Shown here: piece after piece, positions 10,183 through 21,560 of the stretch
Position numbering within the stretch: position 1 is the stretch's first letter
Layout of the letters: the number at the start of each line of letters is the position of its first letter
NCBI GenBank assembly: GCA_963978905.1
Contig: OZ022261.1
Span: 22,999,686-23,063,685 of the forward strand
Direction: 5' to 3'
DNA length: 64,000 nucleotides
From: Trichostrongylus colubriformis
Taxonomy: Eukaryota > Nematoda > Chromadorea > Rhabditida > Trichostrongylidae
Made by a program: the position numbers and the translations under genes
The notes under the pieces: generated by a model
What the model was told of the DNA's origin: nothing
What the model saw: the letters and a program-made list of their open reading frames with translations, nothing else
The model's database searches: none

Positions 10183-12250
10183 CCGACTGTGAACCTTTAC
10201 TTCCATGACTTCCCGTTCCAGTTGACGCATGACGTTCTCAAAAGAGACGCTAATTAGATCGGGCGAAGTAGTATCGCCTTGTCGAAAACCCTCTCTCCAC
10301 GCTGATGAGGATCTATTCTTAGAATGGTGAGATCCCGGTCACGAATGGCCGTAGCCCTTGAGAACTACTTTTTTTACTGACTTAATTGGGTAACCCTTCA
10401 TTACTTAGGGCTTCGTTACCCGCCTCTGCCTCAACGGAGTTAAAGTTTTCCTTCAAACTGATGAATGCGAAACAAGCTGCTCCATACACTATCGTGACTC
10501 TTCCAGGAGCCTAGTGACCGGTGGATGTGATCGATCTACTGGACCCTATTTAAAACCCTGTTTGTTTGCATGGTTGACCTTCCTTCGCCGCCCAGTAATC
10601 CGATTAGTGACTACTTTCCTGGGGCAAGTAGGCTCTCGCTCAACTGTTTAGGTGCGCCTTGTTGCGGCTGCGCAGTGCACCCTCGCAGAGTTGTGCCTGC
10701 TTGAACACATTCTGGCCGAGCCCGCCCAATCACATCACACCTGACTTTAGATGAAATTTCCAACCGTGAAGTCACGTGAAGAGGAAAAATTGTGACAAGA
10801 GAAGGTAATTCAGTGAAACAGCCATTTCGATGATGAAGGCAGCTTCTACGTTAGGAATTTGTTCGTCTAAGGCGAGCTGGTGTATGTTTGAGTGAGCGTG
10901 GCTTGGTTGTGCTCAAGCAGGCACAACACCATGAGGATGCACCGTGCAGCCGCATTAAAGGCAGTGTTAGGGAAAAATCGGACAAAATACGGAAAAAGTG
11001 GTGAATATAGCGGACTATATGATCAGTAATACGACGGTGAAGGTAAAACGGAAGTGAATGACCAAAAGCCCGCGAATAGAATCCCTTCCCCACAAGTGAT
11101 TCTCGACGTGGACGACCATTCCGTCAAGAGGCGGCTAGCCCGGGCGACTCTGCCATTGGCATGTAGCTAAGTAATCGATGCGGAAAAACAGCGAGGAAAC
11201 AATATAAAAAAAACTTCAAGAGCATCCCATGGTTAACTACAAACGAGCGGAGACATTGGGTGAGAATTAATGAAAAAGAAAAGAAGAATAGAAAAGAAAA
11301 ACGCGCAGATTCCACGGGCTAACAGCAAAAATCAAAACCACTAAAAGGATAATCACCTGATCAGAAAAGGGTATGGACGTTCTGTCGTTCTGTATACGAA
11401 AGCGCGCCCCGATCGCTCCAGTCGTGCCGCCCGTCTTGGCTCCTCCCACTCACCCAATCAGGAGGAAGCTCGTCACCAGGAGGCGGGCTGCCCTAGCCAA
11501 GGCGGCTTGCCCTGATGAGGCCGCCTCCGCCACAGCTCAAGGGGGCGCCTTTTGCGGGGGATTTCGCCATACATAGGACTTTCAGACCCGTAATTTTTCA
11601 GTGATTGCATCCTTTTTGGATCCCCTGTCACCCACATTATCCCTAACACTGTCTTTAATGGCACAGCCTCAGCAGTTATCCACGAACCTACTTGCCCCAG
11701 AAATAAAGTCACTAATCGGATTATCGCCTAGTGTGCCCTCGATATCCTGCAATCTTATTCACCATAACTCGAGTGAAAAGCTTATGGACTACAGAAGGCA
11801 GGCAGATTGGACGATAGTTAGCAACGGTGTTTCAACAACGACTGAGGACAGATTCTTCAGATGTTCCTATGTGATCCTGTCGGGGCGCTGGTGTACTGTT
11901 TTTGTTCGACGAAATGGCAAGCCGATTGCTTCCAGATGGGTGAAGGTTTCTATCAAACGGATCAAAGTAGAGGCTGTAGATAGGCTTTCAAAAAACAGTG
12001 ACTGTACCGTTCAGACGCTGGGGACGAGATGTCATTCCGTCTTATAACTCACGAAACTACGAAGGGCATTGCAAATGCTCCTTCCAGTCTTTTCTCCTTG
12101 AGCCAGCACTGCTGCTCTTCTCTCCTTGAGATCTTTTATTGCATCACTGCATTGCTTTGCAAGCTGGACGTCAGTCAGTAAGCACCTACGGCTCGTGCGG
12201 CTACGCGCTGGCGAAACAGTTCGAGCGTTTCTAAAGAGAGTTTCTCCCGT
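10183..12250 (-). pseudogene. RTE-clade LINE relic, interrupted by other repeats
   Basis: Read on the minus strand from 12250 downward. First comes RTE linker sequence (LSLETLELFRQRVAARAVGA, then KDLKERRAAVLAQGEKTGRS), then NGTVTVF, then a segment like NYRPICL (about 11810). After repeat family A copy 2, the relic resumes at 10560-10183 with a FNSVEAEAGNEALSNEGLP segment, then REGFRQGDTTSPDLIS and VKVHSRYLSG. These are successive reverse-transcriptase blocks, so the two parts are plausibly one element split by insertions. The mariner/maT relic starts exactly where the FADD block should follow. Confidence 0.72.
10954..11659 (+). repeat. Repeat family A, copy 2 (most complete)
   Basis: A 706-bp copy bounded by ATTAAAGGCAGTGTTAGGG at the left and CCCTAACACTGTCTTTAAT at the right, which are near-perfect inverted ends. 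The interior holds an A-rich block (11270-11300), a block around GCGCGCCCCGATCGCTCC, and the GC-rich block at 11500-11570. It lies inside the RTE relic. No protein is recognised. Confidence 0.75.
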
Positions 12251-12539
12251 TGATTCTTAAACTCTATGCTCTCTTGGCATTATCGTGAAGATGCCCACGA
12301 GCTAGTTGTACTCATCGTCGAAGTTCTCAATAGCAGAATCTTTCCATAAACCAGCGAAAGAAGTGAAGTACTGATCCTAGTTAATGACTGCCATGGTACT
12401 CGCTGCTTGATTTTCGCAGCTTTCTCTAGCCAGCTATGCTGAAGTACACTCGAGGACAACCTACTGGAGCGAGCTTGGACCCCCCTCCCAATATAAACTA
12501 CTGAGAAGTAATTTGTATCACAACTCTGGAACAATTGTA
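12251..12539. other. Unassigned spacer
   Basis: Nothing recognisable between the RTE relic and the next mariner element. Confidence 0.4.
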
Positions 12540-13778
12540 TTAGGTTGTGTACAAAGTCTTCCGCCACGAATTTGATCGTTCTTTATTTCGTTCAAAAAAA
12601 GTGTTGGTATCACGTCATCTCGTGTACATGACGTATACATATTACTCTATCACCCCACTAGTTAGTGCTCTACTACCCTGCGTTTGCCGGCCACAATGCT
12701 GCACAACCACCACCGCGACAAAATGTACCTTCGCATTGCCTACTTATGTGTCACGATTTCGGCTTCATTGCAAAGGAGACGCATGCTAAGCTAATGAAGA
12801 CCTACGGTGAGGATGTCATCTCTTACAACACATGCAAAGTTTGGTTCGCTAAATTCAAAAAGGGAGATTTTACTTTCGAAGATGCTCCAAGGTCGGGTCG
12901 GCCGAGGGAGTTAGATTTGCGTTCCACGGTGGAGGAGGACCCGTACCTTACCACTAGGGTATTAGGGACCAGGCTTGGCTTCACTTTTAAAACTATTGCA
13001 ATTGGACTGGAAAAGCTCGGCAAGACATCAAAGCTTGGTCGATGGGTCCCACATGAATTGTCCGATTATGACCTCTCGAGGAGGGTTATCACCTGCACTT
13101 CTCTCCTCACTCTTCAAAAGAAGCGTCACTTTCTGAACTCGCTGATTACTGGAGATGAGAAATGGGTCCTCTACGATAACCCTGTAAGGAAGCGGCAATG
13201 GGTCAATAATGGAGAGCAGCCAGAACCCGTCCCAAAGGCCGATCTTCACCCCAAGAAGGTTCTCCTGTCTTGCTGGTGGTCCAGGAAAGGCATGGAGCAC
13301 TGGGAGCTGCTGGAAAAGGGACAAACAATTAGCGCCACCATGTATGTTGAGCAGCTTCAAAAATTGAAGGCTCACATGGAGTACACGTGGAAAAAATGCG
13401 GAAGTCTTCTTCCACCATGACAACGCCAGACCCCACACTGCAAAGGCGACCCAGGCCGAGCTGGAGAAGTACGACTGGGTGGTGATCCCCTAGACCCCTT
13501 ACCGCCCTGACCTGGCTCCTTCCGACTATTGGCTATTCAGCCATCTACAGCGTTCCCTCAACGGAAAAAAACTCATAACGAAGGATGAAGTCGTAAAAGC
13601 ACTCGACGAATTTTTCAAATCCCAGCCCCCGTCCTTCTGGGAGGAGGGAATCGACAAGCTGCCCGAGCGTTGGCATCGAGTAGTGGATGTGGACGGTGCC
13701 TTCTTCTGATCTTCTAGTTAGTTCGTTTTTGAAAAATTTTAAAAAAGTTCGTGGCGGAAGACTTTGTACACAACCTAA
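12540..13778 (+). mobile_element. mariner element, near full length (1239 bp)
   Basis: Perfect 31-bp inverted ends, beginning TTAGGTTGTGTACAAAGTCT, are flanked by TA at 12538-12539 and 13779-13780. The length is that of a complete mariner. It carries one transposase gene on the plus strand, lightly damaged. The intact ends and few lesions make it one of the youngest elements in the window. Confidence 0.96.
12746..13709 (+). pseudogene. mariner transposase (one frameshift, one stop)
   Basis: Cut-and-paste DDE transposase acting in the nucleus on the element's own ends. The open part (12746-13420) contains the N-terminal DNA-binding domain (TYGEDVISYNTCKVWFAKFK, then DAPRSGRP) and the first catalytic Asp (ITGDEKW, about 13147-13167). 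A frameshift near 13400 moves HHDNARPH (second Asp) into the next frame. A stop interrupts the linker (about 13491) before PDLAPSDYWLFSHL (third Asp). Counting through the lesions, the spacing is D-34-D, the mariner signature. The C-terminus (FWEEGIDKLPERWHRVVDVD) ends at 13709. The start was chosen at the Met that opens the conserved N-terminal domain. Confidence 0.9.
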
Positions 13779-14044
13779 TAATACAACCACCGTGAGCTAA
13801 ACAAGCAGCGTTTCCTATTGTTCAGAAGCAGGAGACGAAGGATGCTGAAAGAAGGGAATGAGTCAGAATTCACGCTTAGTTCACCAGTCGAAGAGATCAG
13901 ATACGCAAAAGTCAATAATTTACAATGTTTGTTTAATGAAGTCGTCTGTGTGGTAACTGCCAACAGCGAATATCTGAGTTCAGTGATGTGAGCGAGTTGC
14001 CCTATGCAGAAGATGCGTCGTATGGTCAGCGTTAAGGGGGTGTA

Positions 14045-14254
14045 GGTTGGGACACACGAATCTAGGCCGTGACCCTGTAACAGCCTGTGGCCTCTGACCT
14101 AAGCCTTAAACAATTCAGACAATTTGTTCATGTAAATCGTGTCCTCCTTGCAAGTCTGTTCCGTTGTATAGTCAAATTGTCTGAATGATTCATGTCACAG
14201 GGCAAAGGCCACAGGCTGTCACAGGGTCACGGCCTAGATTCGTGTGTCCCAACC
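14045..14254. repeat. Fold-back MITE, 210 bp hairpin
   Basis: A 48-base arm (14045-14092, starting GGTTGGGACACACGAATCTA) is repeated in inverted order at 14207-14254 with about one mismatch. A second nested inverted pair (ATTCAGACAATTT / AAATTGTCTGAAT) lies inside. No coding sequence. Near-perfect arms suggest recent insertion. Confidence 0.9.
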
Positions 14255-15378
14255 GTCACCCGCGTTAAGGTGGAGGAACTACGACGCCTGTGCCCCATCG
14301 GCAAATTAGCTGCAAGGGGCCGCGCCTGACGACCGTCTCCCTCAGCCACCTGAGTACGCGCCACTGGCCCTCGCCACGTAACCTCCCGAGATCCTCAGTG
14401 AGAGAGGTCTCTCGGTGGCGGAAACCGTATACTCAATAAAATAAGTTCCAGAATACTGTAAAGTGACGGGATATACCTGCAACAACCTAAATATAGCCTT
14501 TCTCCAGTATGTAGGGGAGGTTCACGTGCTAGAATATTTCGGGAGAGAGCCTTCATTGTCATGCTATGGTCTCTCTTTCGATACGTTCTAAGTCATCAGT
14601 TTGTACATTTAAGTGTAAATTCTTACCCAAGCCTCCGAGCCTTGTAAGCGGGCAGAGGGGGGGGGGGGGGGGGCGGGGAGCATTTCTCTTAACTGAAGCC
14701 TCGGCTAAAAGCCTAGGCAAGAATAACGCCAGTCGCGCATGACTAACCAAATTCCTCGAGAGTAGATCACCCTCTAGGTTAAGCACTGCTTCTTTCGTAA
14801 CGTTATCTATCAAGAAAATTCAACACTTATTTTTACTGCTACGCTTCTCCCCGTGGAAAACAGACAAACGGTTGGCGTTCGTAATCGTACTTTGGTACGG
14901 TCGTCGCTTCTAATTATTGTTGTTAAGAATTACGACCATTCAATACAGTTACAGTGCAATAGCTGTTGTCCTATATACGCAAATTGAATTGAGAAGTATT
15001 TAAGTCTTTCTGGATAAGGTCCCATATGATTAAGCGTCAAGACAAGTTACAGTTTAACTCGTGTGCCTTCATAGATAATTATAGCGGTTACATATGTTAA
15101 ATACATGCCCGTTGATTTGATAGCTGAAACAGTCTTCGTTTATGCATGGGTCTGTATGTGCCGTGGAACTGCGATTTGCCATTTTTGATCGTTGCGCACT
15201 CTGTGTGTATAATCATAACGTTGGCCGATTTCATTCGCTCATTGCACTTCGTATACCAATCGATTCACCGGATCTGTCTATCTCTTTCCGTATCTTACCG
15301 TCCAGCATCGGCAGTCATGAAGTTATGATCCTTTTCAATGTTTAGGTCATCCTGGTATGTACTCATCAGCTTTCTTGT
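14255..15378. other. Unassigned; upstream region of Mo25 gene
   Basis: No gene seen. It contains a long G tract (about 14658-14676) beside an AGCCTCGGCTAAAAGCCTAG-like block that recalls the G-tract MITE family at 15379. The promoter of the downstream gene may lie in the 3' part, but no motif was identified. Confidence 0.4.
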
Positions 15379-15589
15379 GTCAGTTAAAGTGGGGGGAGAC
15401 GCAACTTTTCACCGACATCAAATCTCCTTTCCTCCCCAGGCTTATGCCAAAACTGTTATCCCCTCCTCCTACATGAAAAAGTATTTGCCCAAGCATCGCT
15501 CTAATCTGGTCAGCCTGAGCCTAGGGAGGGAAAGGGGCTTCGACGTTGGTGATAATTTTGGGCGTCTCCCCTCCCACTTCAATTGACCC
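15379..15589. repeat. G-tract fold-back MITE, copy 1
   Basis: Inverted ends GTCAGTTAAAGTGGGGGGAG and CTCCCCTCCCACTTCAATTG... enclose a second inverted pair (CTTTCCTCCCCAGGCT / AGCCTAGGGAGGGAAAGG). It is the same family as the better preserved copy at 43673-43894. It lies about 250 bp upstream of the Mo25 start codon, so it is part of the promoter region. Confidence 0.75.
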
Positions 15590-15829
15590 ATGTTCCGTTT
15601 TGGCTTTTCTTGCTGAAGTTTTGAAATTCTACTGACTTCTCATGTATGTCCACTACGAAATATACTTCTTTGCGCGCTGGCTGCGTGTGTAAGTTCGAAC
15701 ATGATTCTTATATAGCTTTTTTTCAGATCGCAACCATTAAACCACATTTTTTTTTTATGAATTTAGTCTCACCGTGAATAATGTTGCGTTATTTCTGTTT
15801 TCACGAATATACATGAAGAAAGTATATAA

Positions 15830-15839
15830 TCTTTTGCAG
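15830..15839 (+). other. Probable spliced-leader trans-splice acceptor for Mo25
   Basis: CTTTTGCAG ends two bases before the ATG at 15842 and is preceded by an AT-rich stretch. It is the usual nematode arrangement for SL1 addition. A cis-spliced 5' UTR exon is the alternative. Confidence 0.6.
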
Positions 15840-15841
15840 GT

Positions 15842-18800
15842 ATGCCTCTTCCCATATTCGGTAAGTCACACAAGTCTCCCGCCGATGTGGTGAAAAATCT
15901 GAAAGAGGCTCTTGTCGCTGTCGAGAAGGTAATACTATCTCAAATTTTCACATTATTTCAATTTTGTTTTGCGTGTACGTAAAGCTCTTCCTATGAGTTT
16001 TTGATTTTTGACCGGTGAATGAAAGCATTTCACAAAAACTTTGGCATATCGTACATGAATTTGCCTATTTAATTTTGCTTCAATTTTGGAATCGTTGATA
16101 TTGGGATGGGAACTCGCAACGCATAGCGACTAAAAATAATTGCTTCGACGTAAGCCGCCTCATTGAAAGGATGAGTTGTGAAAAAAGTAAAATGCAGAAT
16201 TTGTGTTTAACGAGGTGGCAAACCACAATATGGCAGTTTTTTTGATCGTTCGAGAACATTTTCTTCTATAAAGGCAGTTCAGTTCCAGACTCAAGGCGAC
16301 AAAAAAGGCGACAAGGCGGTGGAAGAGGTTAACAAATGGTTGCAATTGGTAAAAAGTATAATTTACGGGTCTGAAACACAGGATCCTCATAGTGAGCAGG
16401 TATGCACAGAACTTCATAAGTTCATGGCCACGTTGGTTCAATATATTACCTTTAGGTTGCACAGCTCGCTCAGGAAACTTATAACGCTAATGTGCTACCA
16501 ATGCTAATAAAAAATTTGGCCAAGTTGGATTTCGAAAGTAAGAAGGTAAGTTGGGACGTCATCGTCGTTGTCGCTTCATTTTCTTTCAGTTGCTTATAGA
16601 AGTGTTTTTCAGGATGTCGCCCAGATTTTTAACAATCTCCTTCGTAGACAGATTGGAACTCGCTCGCCCACTGTAGAATACTTGGGTGCTCGCCCCGAAA
16701 TGCTAGTCCTCCTTGTTAACGGGTGAGTTTTTCCTATGTTCTTTAGAGCAGTATCCTTTCTCATACGTAGAAAATGTTACTGTTTTGTTCACTGCAGCTA
16801 TGGTGTGATTTAGCTATCAAAATGGTGATATCGCTGTGACATGTGGGCACATGCTGCGTGAATGTATTCGCCATGATCAGCTAGCCAAGGTTTCTCGCCC
16901 TTCCTTTAATGTTTCAAGTTTTGTAGCTGAGGTAGTTTTCGTTGTAGATATTGCTCCAACATGAATCGTTCTACAAATTCTTCACGTATGTTGAATTGTC
17001 TGCTTTCGATATCGCTTCAGATGCTTTTGCGACGTTCAAGGTATGGGCAAATACAATCTTTTCCCCTTTTTTGTGTAACTGCAATCATAGTGAGACGTCC
17101 TGCGCTAGCGTATCTACGTACAGTTAGTCAGCGCAGCGTGTACAGTTTTATTGTTTACTCTGGTCTCTCTCGCGTTGAGAAAGCGGTTTCAATGACGTTG
17201 ACTTGTAATGGAAGTGATCATTCATCTTCCAAAAGATGAGAGATTCCCACTCGTTTCACAAAACAAGATTTATGGCTTCACTTCTTCACTTGATTTGGCT
17301 TTTTTGTGATTATTTGCCACGTAGGAGTGGTCTGTACTGTACAGCTGGATCTGTGAAGAAACCGCTGAAATGCGTTGCAGGTACTTTGCTGGGTTGGAAG
17401 TGGCTAGGTTGCCCGTATAGGTGTAAAAAGCTGCAGATTTTCAGACCTAGCGATGATGAAGTGCTATTTTAACAAACGCAAACTATGCTTGTCTCATCTT
17501 CACTTGCAGATGACTAGTTGTATCTGCTAAAGTAATGACTCGAATGCTGTACCCTCATTCGTCAGTATTTCGTACGCTTCGAGGGCGGTAGATTCCTGAC
17601 AGCATTGGCATTCATGAGAATTCCATGATGAGACACTTACAAACGTGCCTTTTGGATGGAATCCCCTATATACTGTACATTTTCCACATCCATTCCTCGA
17701 GGAGTGAGAAGAAGAGAAGTCATTCAAAAATTATAGGATTTGATCACGCGGCATAAGACGTTGTGTGCTGAATTCTTGGATTCAAACTATGATCGCTTCT
17801 TCACCGAATACCAAAAACTGCTCAACTCTGATAACTATGTCACGAGACGACAATCACTTAAGGTGAGCGAATTCTATAATCTACTTCTATTTTTCGTTTA
17901 CTAGTGACTCCACTACATTAGTCAAAATTTTGTAGAGTCTTTTTAGTGCCTGCGTGTTGTAGGGTCTTTTGAAGTTACGAAGTATATATGATTTTGTCCA
18001 TCAATTTTATAATTTTTGAAGTGATGAACAAAATATCCTAATACTACCAGACAACTAAATATTACGTAATCCAACGTGTAATGAAACTGAATTTTTATTG
18101 CGATTCAGGGTGCCTTTTTGAATAGAACGCCCATAGTACCTAAGCGCTGTTTTATATTGCCCGCGAGAGTAAAAAGCTTCATTCCAATCCTCGTGCCATT
18201 TAACACTGCCTTTTCTGACGTTAAACTGTGTTTCTCGACTATCTCCCCTCCTCCCCACCGGCCCTCCCCTGCCCTCCCTCTAACCTACTTCGCTCTATTG
18301 TTTCTAACATGTGTGGTCATGTCTATTACGGTATATTTGCTGCTGTTGTGCGACGGATCAATGCGGTATGTTTAACAGATAGTAGGATGATATTTCCCGA
18401 CGCAGTCCTAGTTCAATCTCAGTCAATTGCCGGGCTGACTGGCTCCCGGATAGATGCATTATAACATTTCTGCTGGAGCTCACTATTGTAGCTGAGTTTT
18501 TCAGGCATGCAGCTTCAAAAAGGCTGATAGGGTTGAGGTTCTTGTAGGAATGTGTCCCATCATACCACTGTCAGGGTACGGCTTTTTGTTTTGAAAAATC
18601 CCTTACCAAGATTTTTTACTAATGGCAGAGGACTATTTCTGTTTACCTCATGACTTGTGGAGGATGAAGCTTTATAGTTATGTGATAAAGTTCACCTTTT
18701 TGTTTCGTGTTTCGAGTAGAGGGGCGGTGGACATTTCATGATTCTATGTTAAATCTTTGGAAGTGCGCAGTGAGTTTGCGGAATGTTTGCGATGCTTGTT

Positions 18801-20638
18801 CATTTGATGTGAGATTTTGATGAATCCACGGTGGAGATTCAGCTTCAGCAGTAATCTGAAATCGTTCTGCTAAAGTGTTTGGAAATCCTTTGAACCTACC
18901 AGAATGTTGTTTCCTTATCAACAGCTTGCTAAGCGCTCATAAAACTACATCTTGACAATCCTCGGTGATAGTTTGTGTTATGCAAAGCCCCTATCGGTTT
19001 TGGGGTGCGCGGATCCGCTCGAAGTCCTAAATTGCCGTGGGACTCTTTGTAGAAACACGATTATGATTTTTAACTTCCAGCTCTTGTACCTTAATCAAAC
19101 CAATAATTGAAATTTATTCGCATATTTCATCAGTTACCCGTATCATTATCTGTTACAGTTACTTGGCGAACTTCTATTGGATCGACATAATTTCAACGTG
19201 ATGACCAGGTATATCTCAAATCCAGAAAACCTCAAGTTAATGATGGAGCTGCTCCGAGAGAAAAGCCGCAGTATTCAGTTCGAAGCGTTCCATGTGTTCA
19301 AAGTAAGTTATGCTGTTCTCTTTCAGTTTCCATCGTCTATGGTGTAAGTATCACTTACAGGTTTTTGTGGCAAATCCCAACAAACCTCGACCGATCGCCG
19401 ATATTTTGCTGAGAAATCGAGAAAAATTGGTTAGTGACGTTTGTACTACATGGCTTGGCGACAAAATGTTTGTCACGCTCGAAAATTATGAAACCGTATG
19501 TATTTCGAACAGTCGCGAAGTTGGTAGTAGCTTGCGTATTGTACTTTCTTTCAAGGGTGAGAAGAGAAGCAGAAACCACCGAGTCAGACCTGATGAAGTA
19601 GGCAGTCCCCTCGCATGTTTAAAGAAGTTTTTGCTTAGGGCAGTGTCAGGCTGCACATTCGCCATAGTGCTATTTCTATAAATCTGATATCATTCTAATT
19701 GTTTGAGCCCTGATTATTGGATTTTGGTAGATTCACAGATGAGGGGTGTATGTCGATTCTGTCGTGACCCAGATCGGAATGCCGCGCAGTGCGCCGCTGG
19801 GCTCCCGGTCACGAAAGAATCAAGCGTCCTTTTGCAGCAGGTTATGGCCCATGCTTTTCCATGTTGATGGAGGGTGGTATGAATTTAGTCGAAGCCCGAC
19901 GAAATGCTAGAATTAGAAGAAAGTGAAAATGAAAGAAAATGATGCAAGAAAAAAATGATGCAGTCCGATAAACTTATTCCGTGCCACTTGTTATATATGA
20001 GATGTTTCACCAATTAGTTCAGGCGGTAAAATACGTGAAGTAACTTTTGACCTTCTACTTACAACATCTATCAACAATAGCTGAAGCGTTAAAAACTGTC
20101 GCTCCTTTCAGTCAAATCATTATTGAGACCCTTTTTTCTTTTCATTTTCTCCACTTTTTTCTATGAAATTTGCGTTATCTCTTGAAACTGTTGAAAGATG
20201 TACAAGTTAATCCTCGTTTAAACGTGACTCGACGCGTTACCTGCCGCACAGTGCGCGGCATCCCGATCTGGGTCACGATAGAATCGAGCGTCCCTCACAG
20301 ATGAGCTACGCTTTACTGCACCAGTTGTAGTCCTCAACAAGTTAGAGAAATGAAAATTGAATCGAAAGCTATGACGTTCACGGAGGTGCTAGAAAGTCAA
20401 CCGTTCTCAGAATCGTTCACGGAGTGAACGGTTACTAGTGTGAGTTGCTCTTATAGAAGCATACACCTCCAACGGCACTGAACATTTGGTAGATGCTTTG
20501 TTATGACAGTTTTTCCGCTTTATTGGCGAATTTAAGGTCGATTTTCTGGCACAGTTCCATACCGAGCGTACGGATGACGAGCAGTTCAACGATGAGAAAG
20601 CTTATTTAATCAAGCAGATTCAAGAAATGAAAGCTTGA
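15842..20638 (+). CDS. mop-25: Mo25/CAB39 family scaffold protein (10 exons, 335 aa)
   Basis: Mo25 is a helical-repeat (armadillo-like) scaffold that binds STRAD and activates LKB1 (PAR-4 in nematodes) and GCK-type kinases in the cytoplasm. Exons: 15842-15928, 16289-16399, 16456-16545, 16613-16722, 16814-16889, 16948-17040, 17737-17862, 19159-19302, 19361-19429, 20537-20638. All introns are GT-AG and phases join throughout. Family hallmarks are [20 protein letters not shown] at the start, [85 protein letters not shown] and [16 protein letters not shown] at the end. The length fits the family (about 340). No internal stop or lesion is seen, so it is probably functional. Exon 2 could alternatively start at 16283 (two more residues). 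Intron 9 carries a MITE. C. elegans has several mop-25 paralogues; which one this is cannot be told. Confidence 0.96.
19744..20295. mobile_element. Mutator-like MITE in Mo25 intron 9
   Basis: Inverted ends of about 55 bp share TCGTGACCCAGATCGG. The element is flanked by an exact 10-bp direct repeat, CACAGATGAG, at 19734-19743 and 20296-20305, the target-duplication size typical of Mutator-like elements. The left end starts GGGTGTATGTC, like the MITE at 42593. The left 85 bases themselves form a hairpin, so one MITE end may be duplicated. No transposase. Confidence 0.8.
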
Positions 20639-21560
20639 GTGTCTCAAGCAATGTGTCCCCAAATCGTTTTTGTATCACATGTAAAATTGCTGCTGTGTTT
20701 TATGCAATTCTTATACCTGAAGCGAGTGTTTTTGTACCTAAAAGAGGTTGTAAGCCACATAAAGGCCTCTAGTCCCGTATACGTGATATTACGTTGTTGG
20801 GGAAGGAATGCACTTCATTCCTATCCTTCGACCGCTCCCACTTCCCTAGTTTTTTTTTACTTGTTTATGCTAAGTTCGGCAATGCTTCTATGTGATTCAA
20901 TGTATCACAGGAACCACCGCTATATGCGCATCAACTCTTTCCTGTTTTATGATATAAAATAAGGTCAGTTATAATTGAGAAAGGTAAGTTAGTATAGCAT
21001 TGCGTGTCAACGAATTCATAGCACATTTTGTGTTGATCCATACGGTTCATAATGAATATTTATGAGAATGAGAAGGCGAAGAACAACTCACACAACCAAC
21101 GTGAACAACTCAGATCAAAGTGTGATTGAAGCAGTTCGTAAGCGCGGCGACGACGAACGTACAGTATTCAGAGACGAAGATCTTTCTTTTCGGTATTGAT
21201 TTCCGGACAGTTCGGCTGGAACGCGGTGCTTCCGCCTCCGGATAAACCCTGATCTGTCGCGCGATCGTTTGCTCATCAGCACTGGCATTGCTCGGCGTTT
21301 CCTCCACAAGTTGAAGCGGAATGGCTTCACTTGCAGTAACAAGAGTTTATTACCGAAGAGAAGTCTGGCTAAGGCTCATAAGTAGCTCTGAGATGAACGT
21401 AGGACAAATTCAGTGGACCAACCATACACGCAAAATTCAATATCACTAATCGTCACAATATTTACGAAGGAGAGTAGTAAAAGCAACAACCTGTATACAG
21501 CGCAGTATAAGAACTATAATTCACAAGAGGTGAGCAACAACAACGGAGACTGGCGATGCG
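20639..21560. other. Convergent intergenic region between Mo25 and SELT genes
   Basis: Holds the Mo25 3' UTR (a weak ATAAAATAA polyadenylation-like site near 20953) and the SELT 3' UTR read on the minus strand (AATAAA complement TTTATT at 21346-21351). Around 21120-21430 is a faint transposase-like stretch (see rejected items). No further gene seen. Confidence 0.5.

Noticed and set aside
15142..15345. 67-residue frame upstream of Mo25
   Set aside because: Not joined by a usable donor to the Mo25 start, no family match.
21115..21430. Possible transposase fragment (RRFLHKLKRNGFTC-like, plus strand) between Mo25 and SELT
   Set aside because: Faint resemblance only, no catalytic block or inverted ends.
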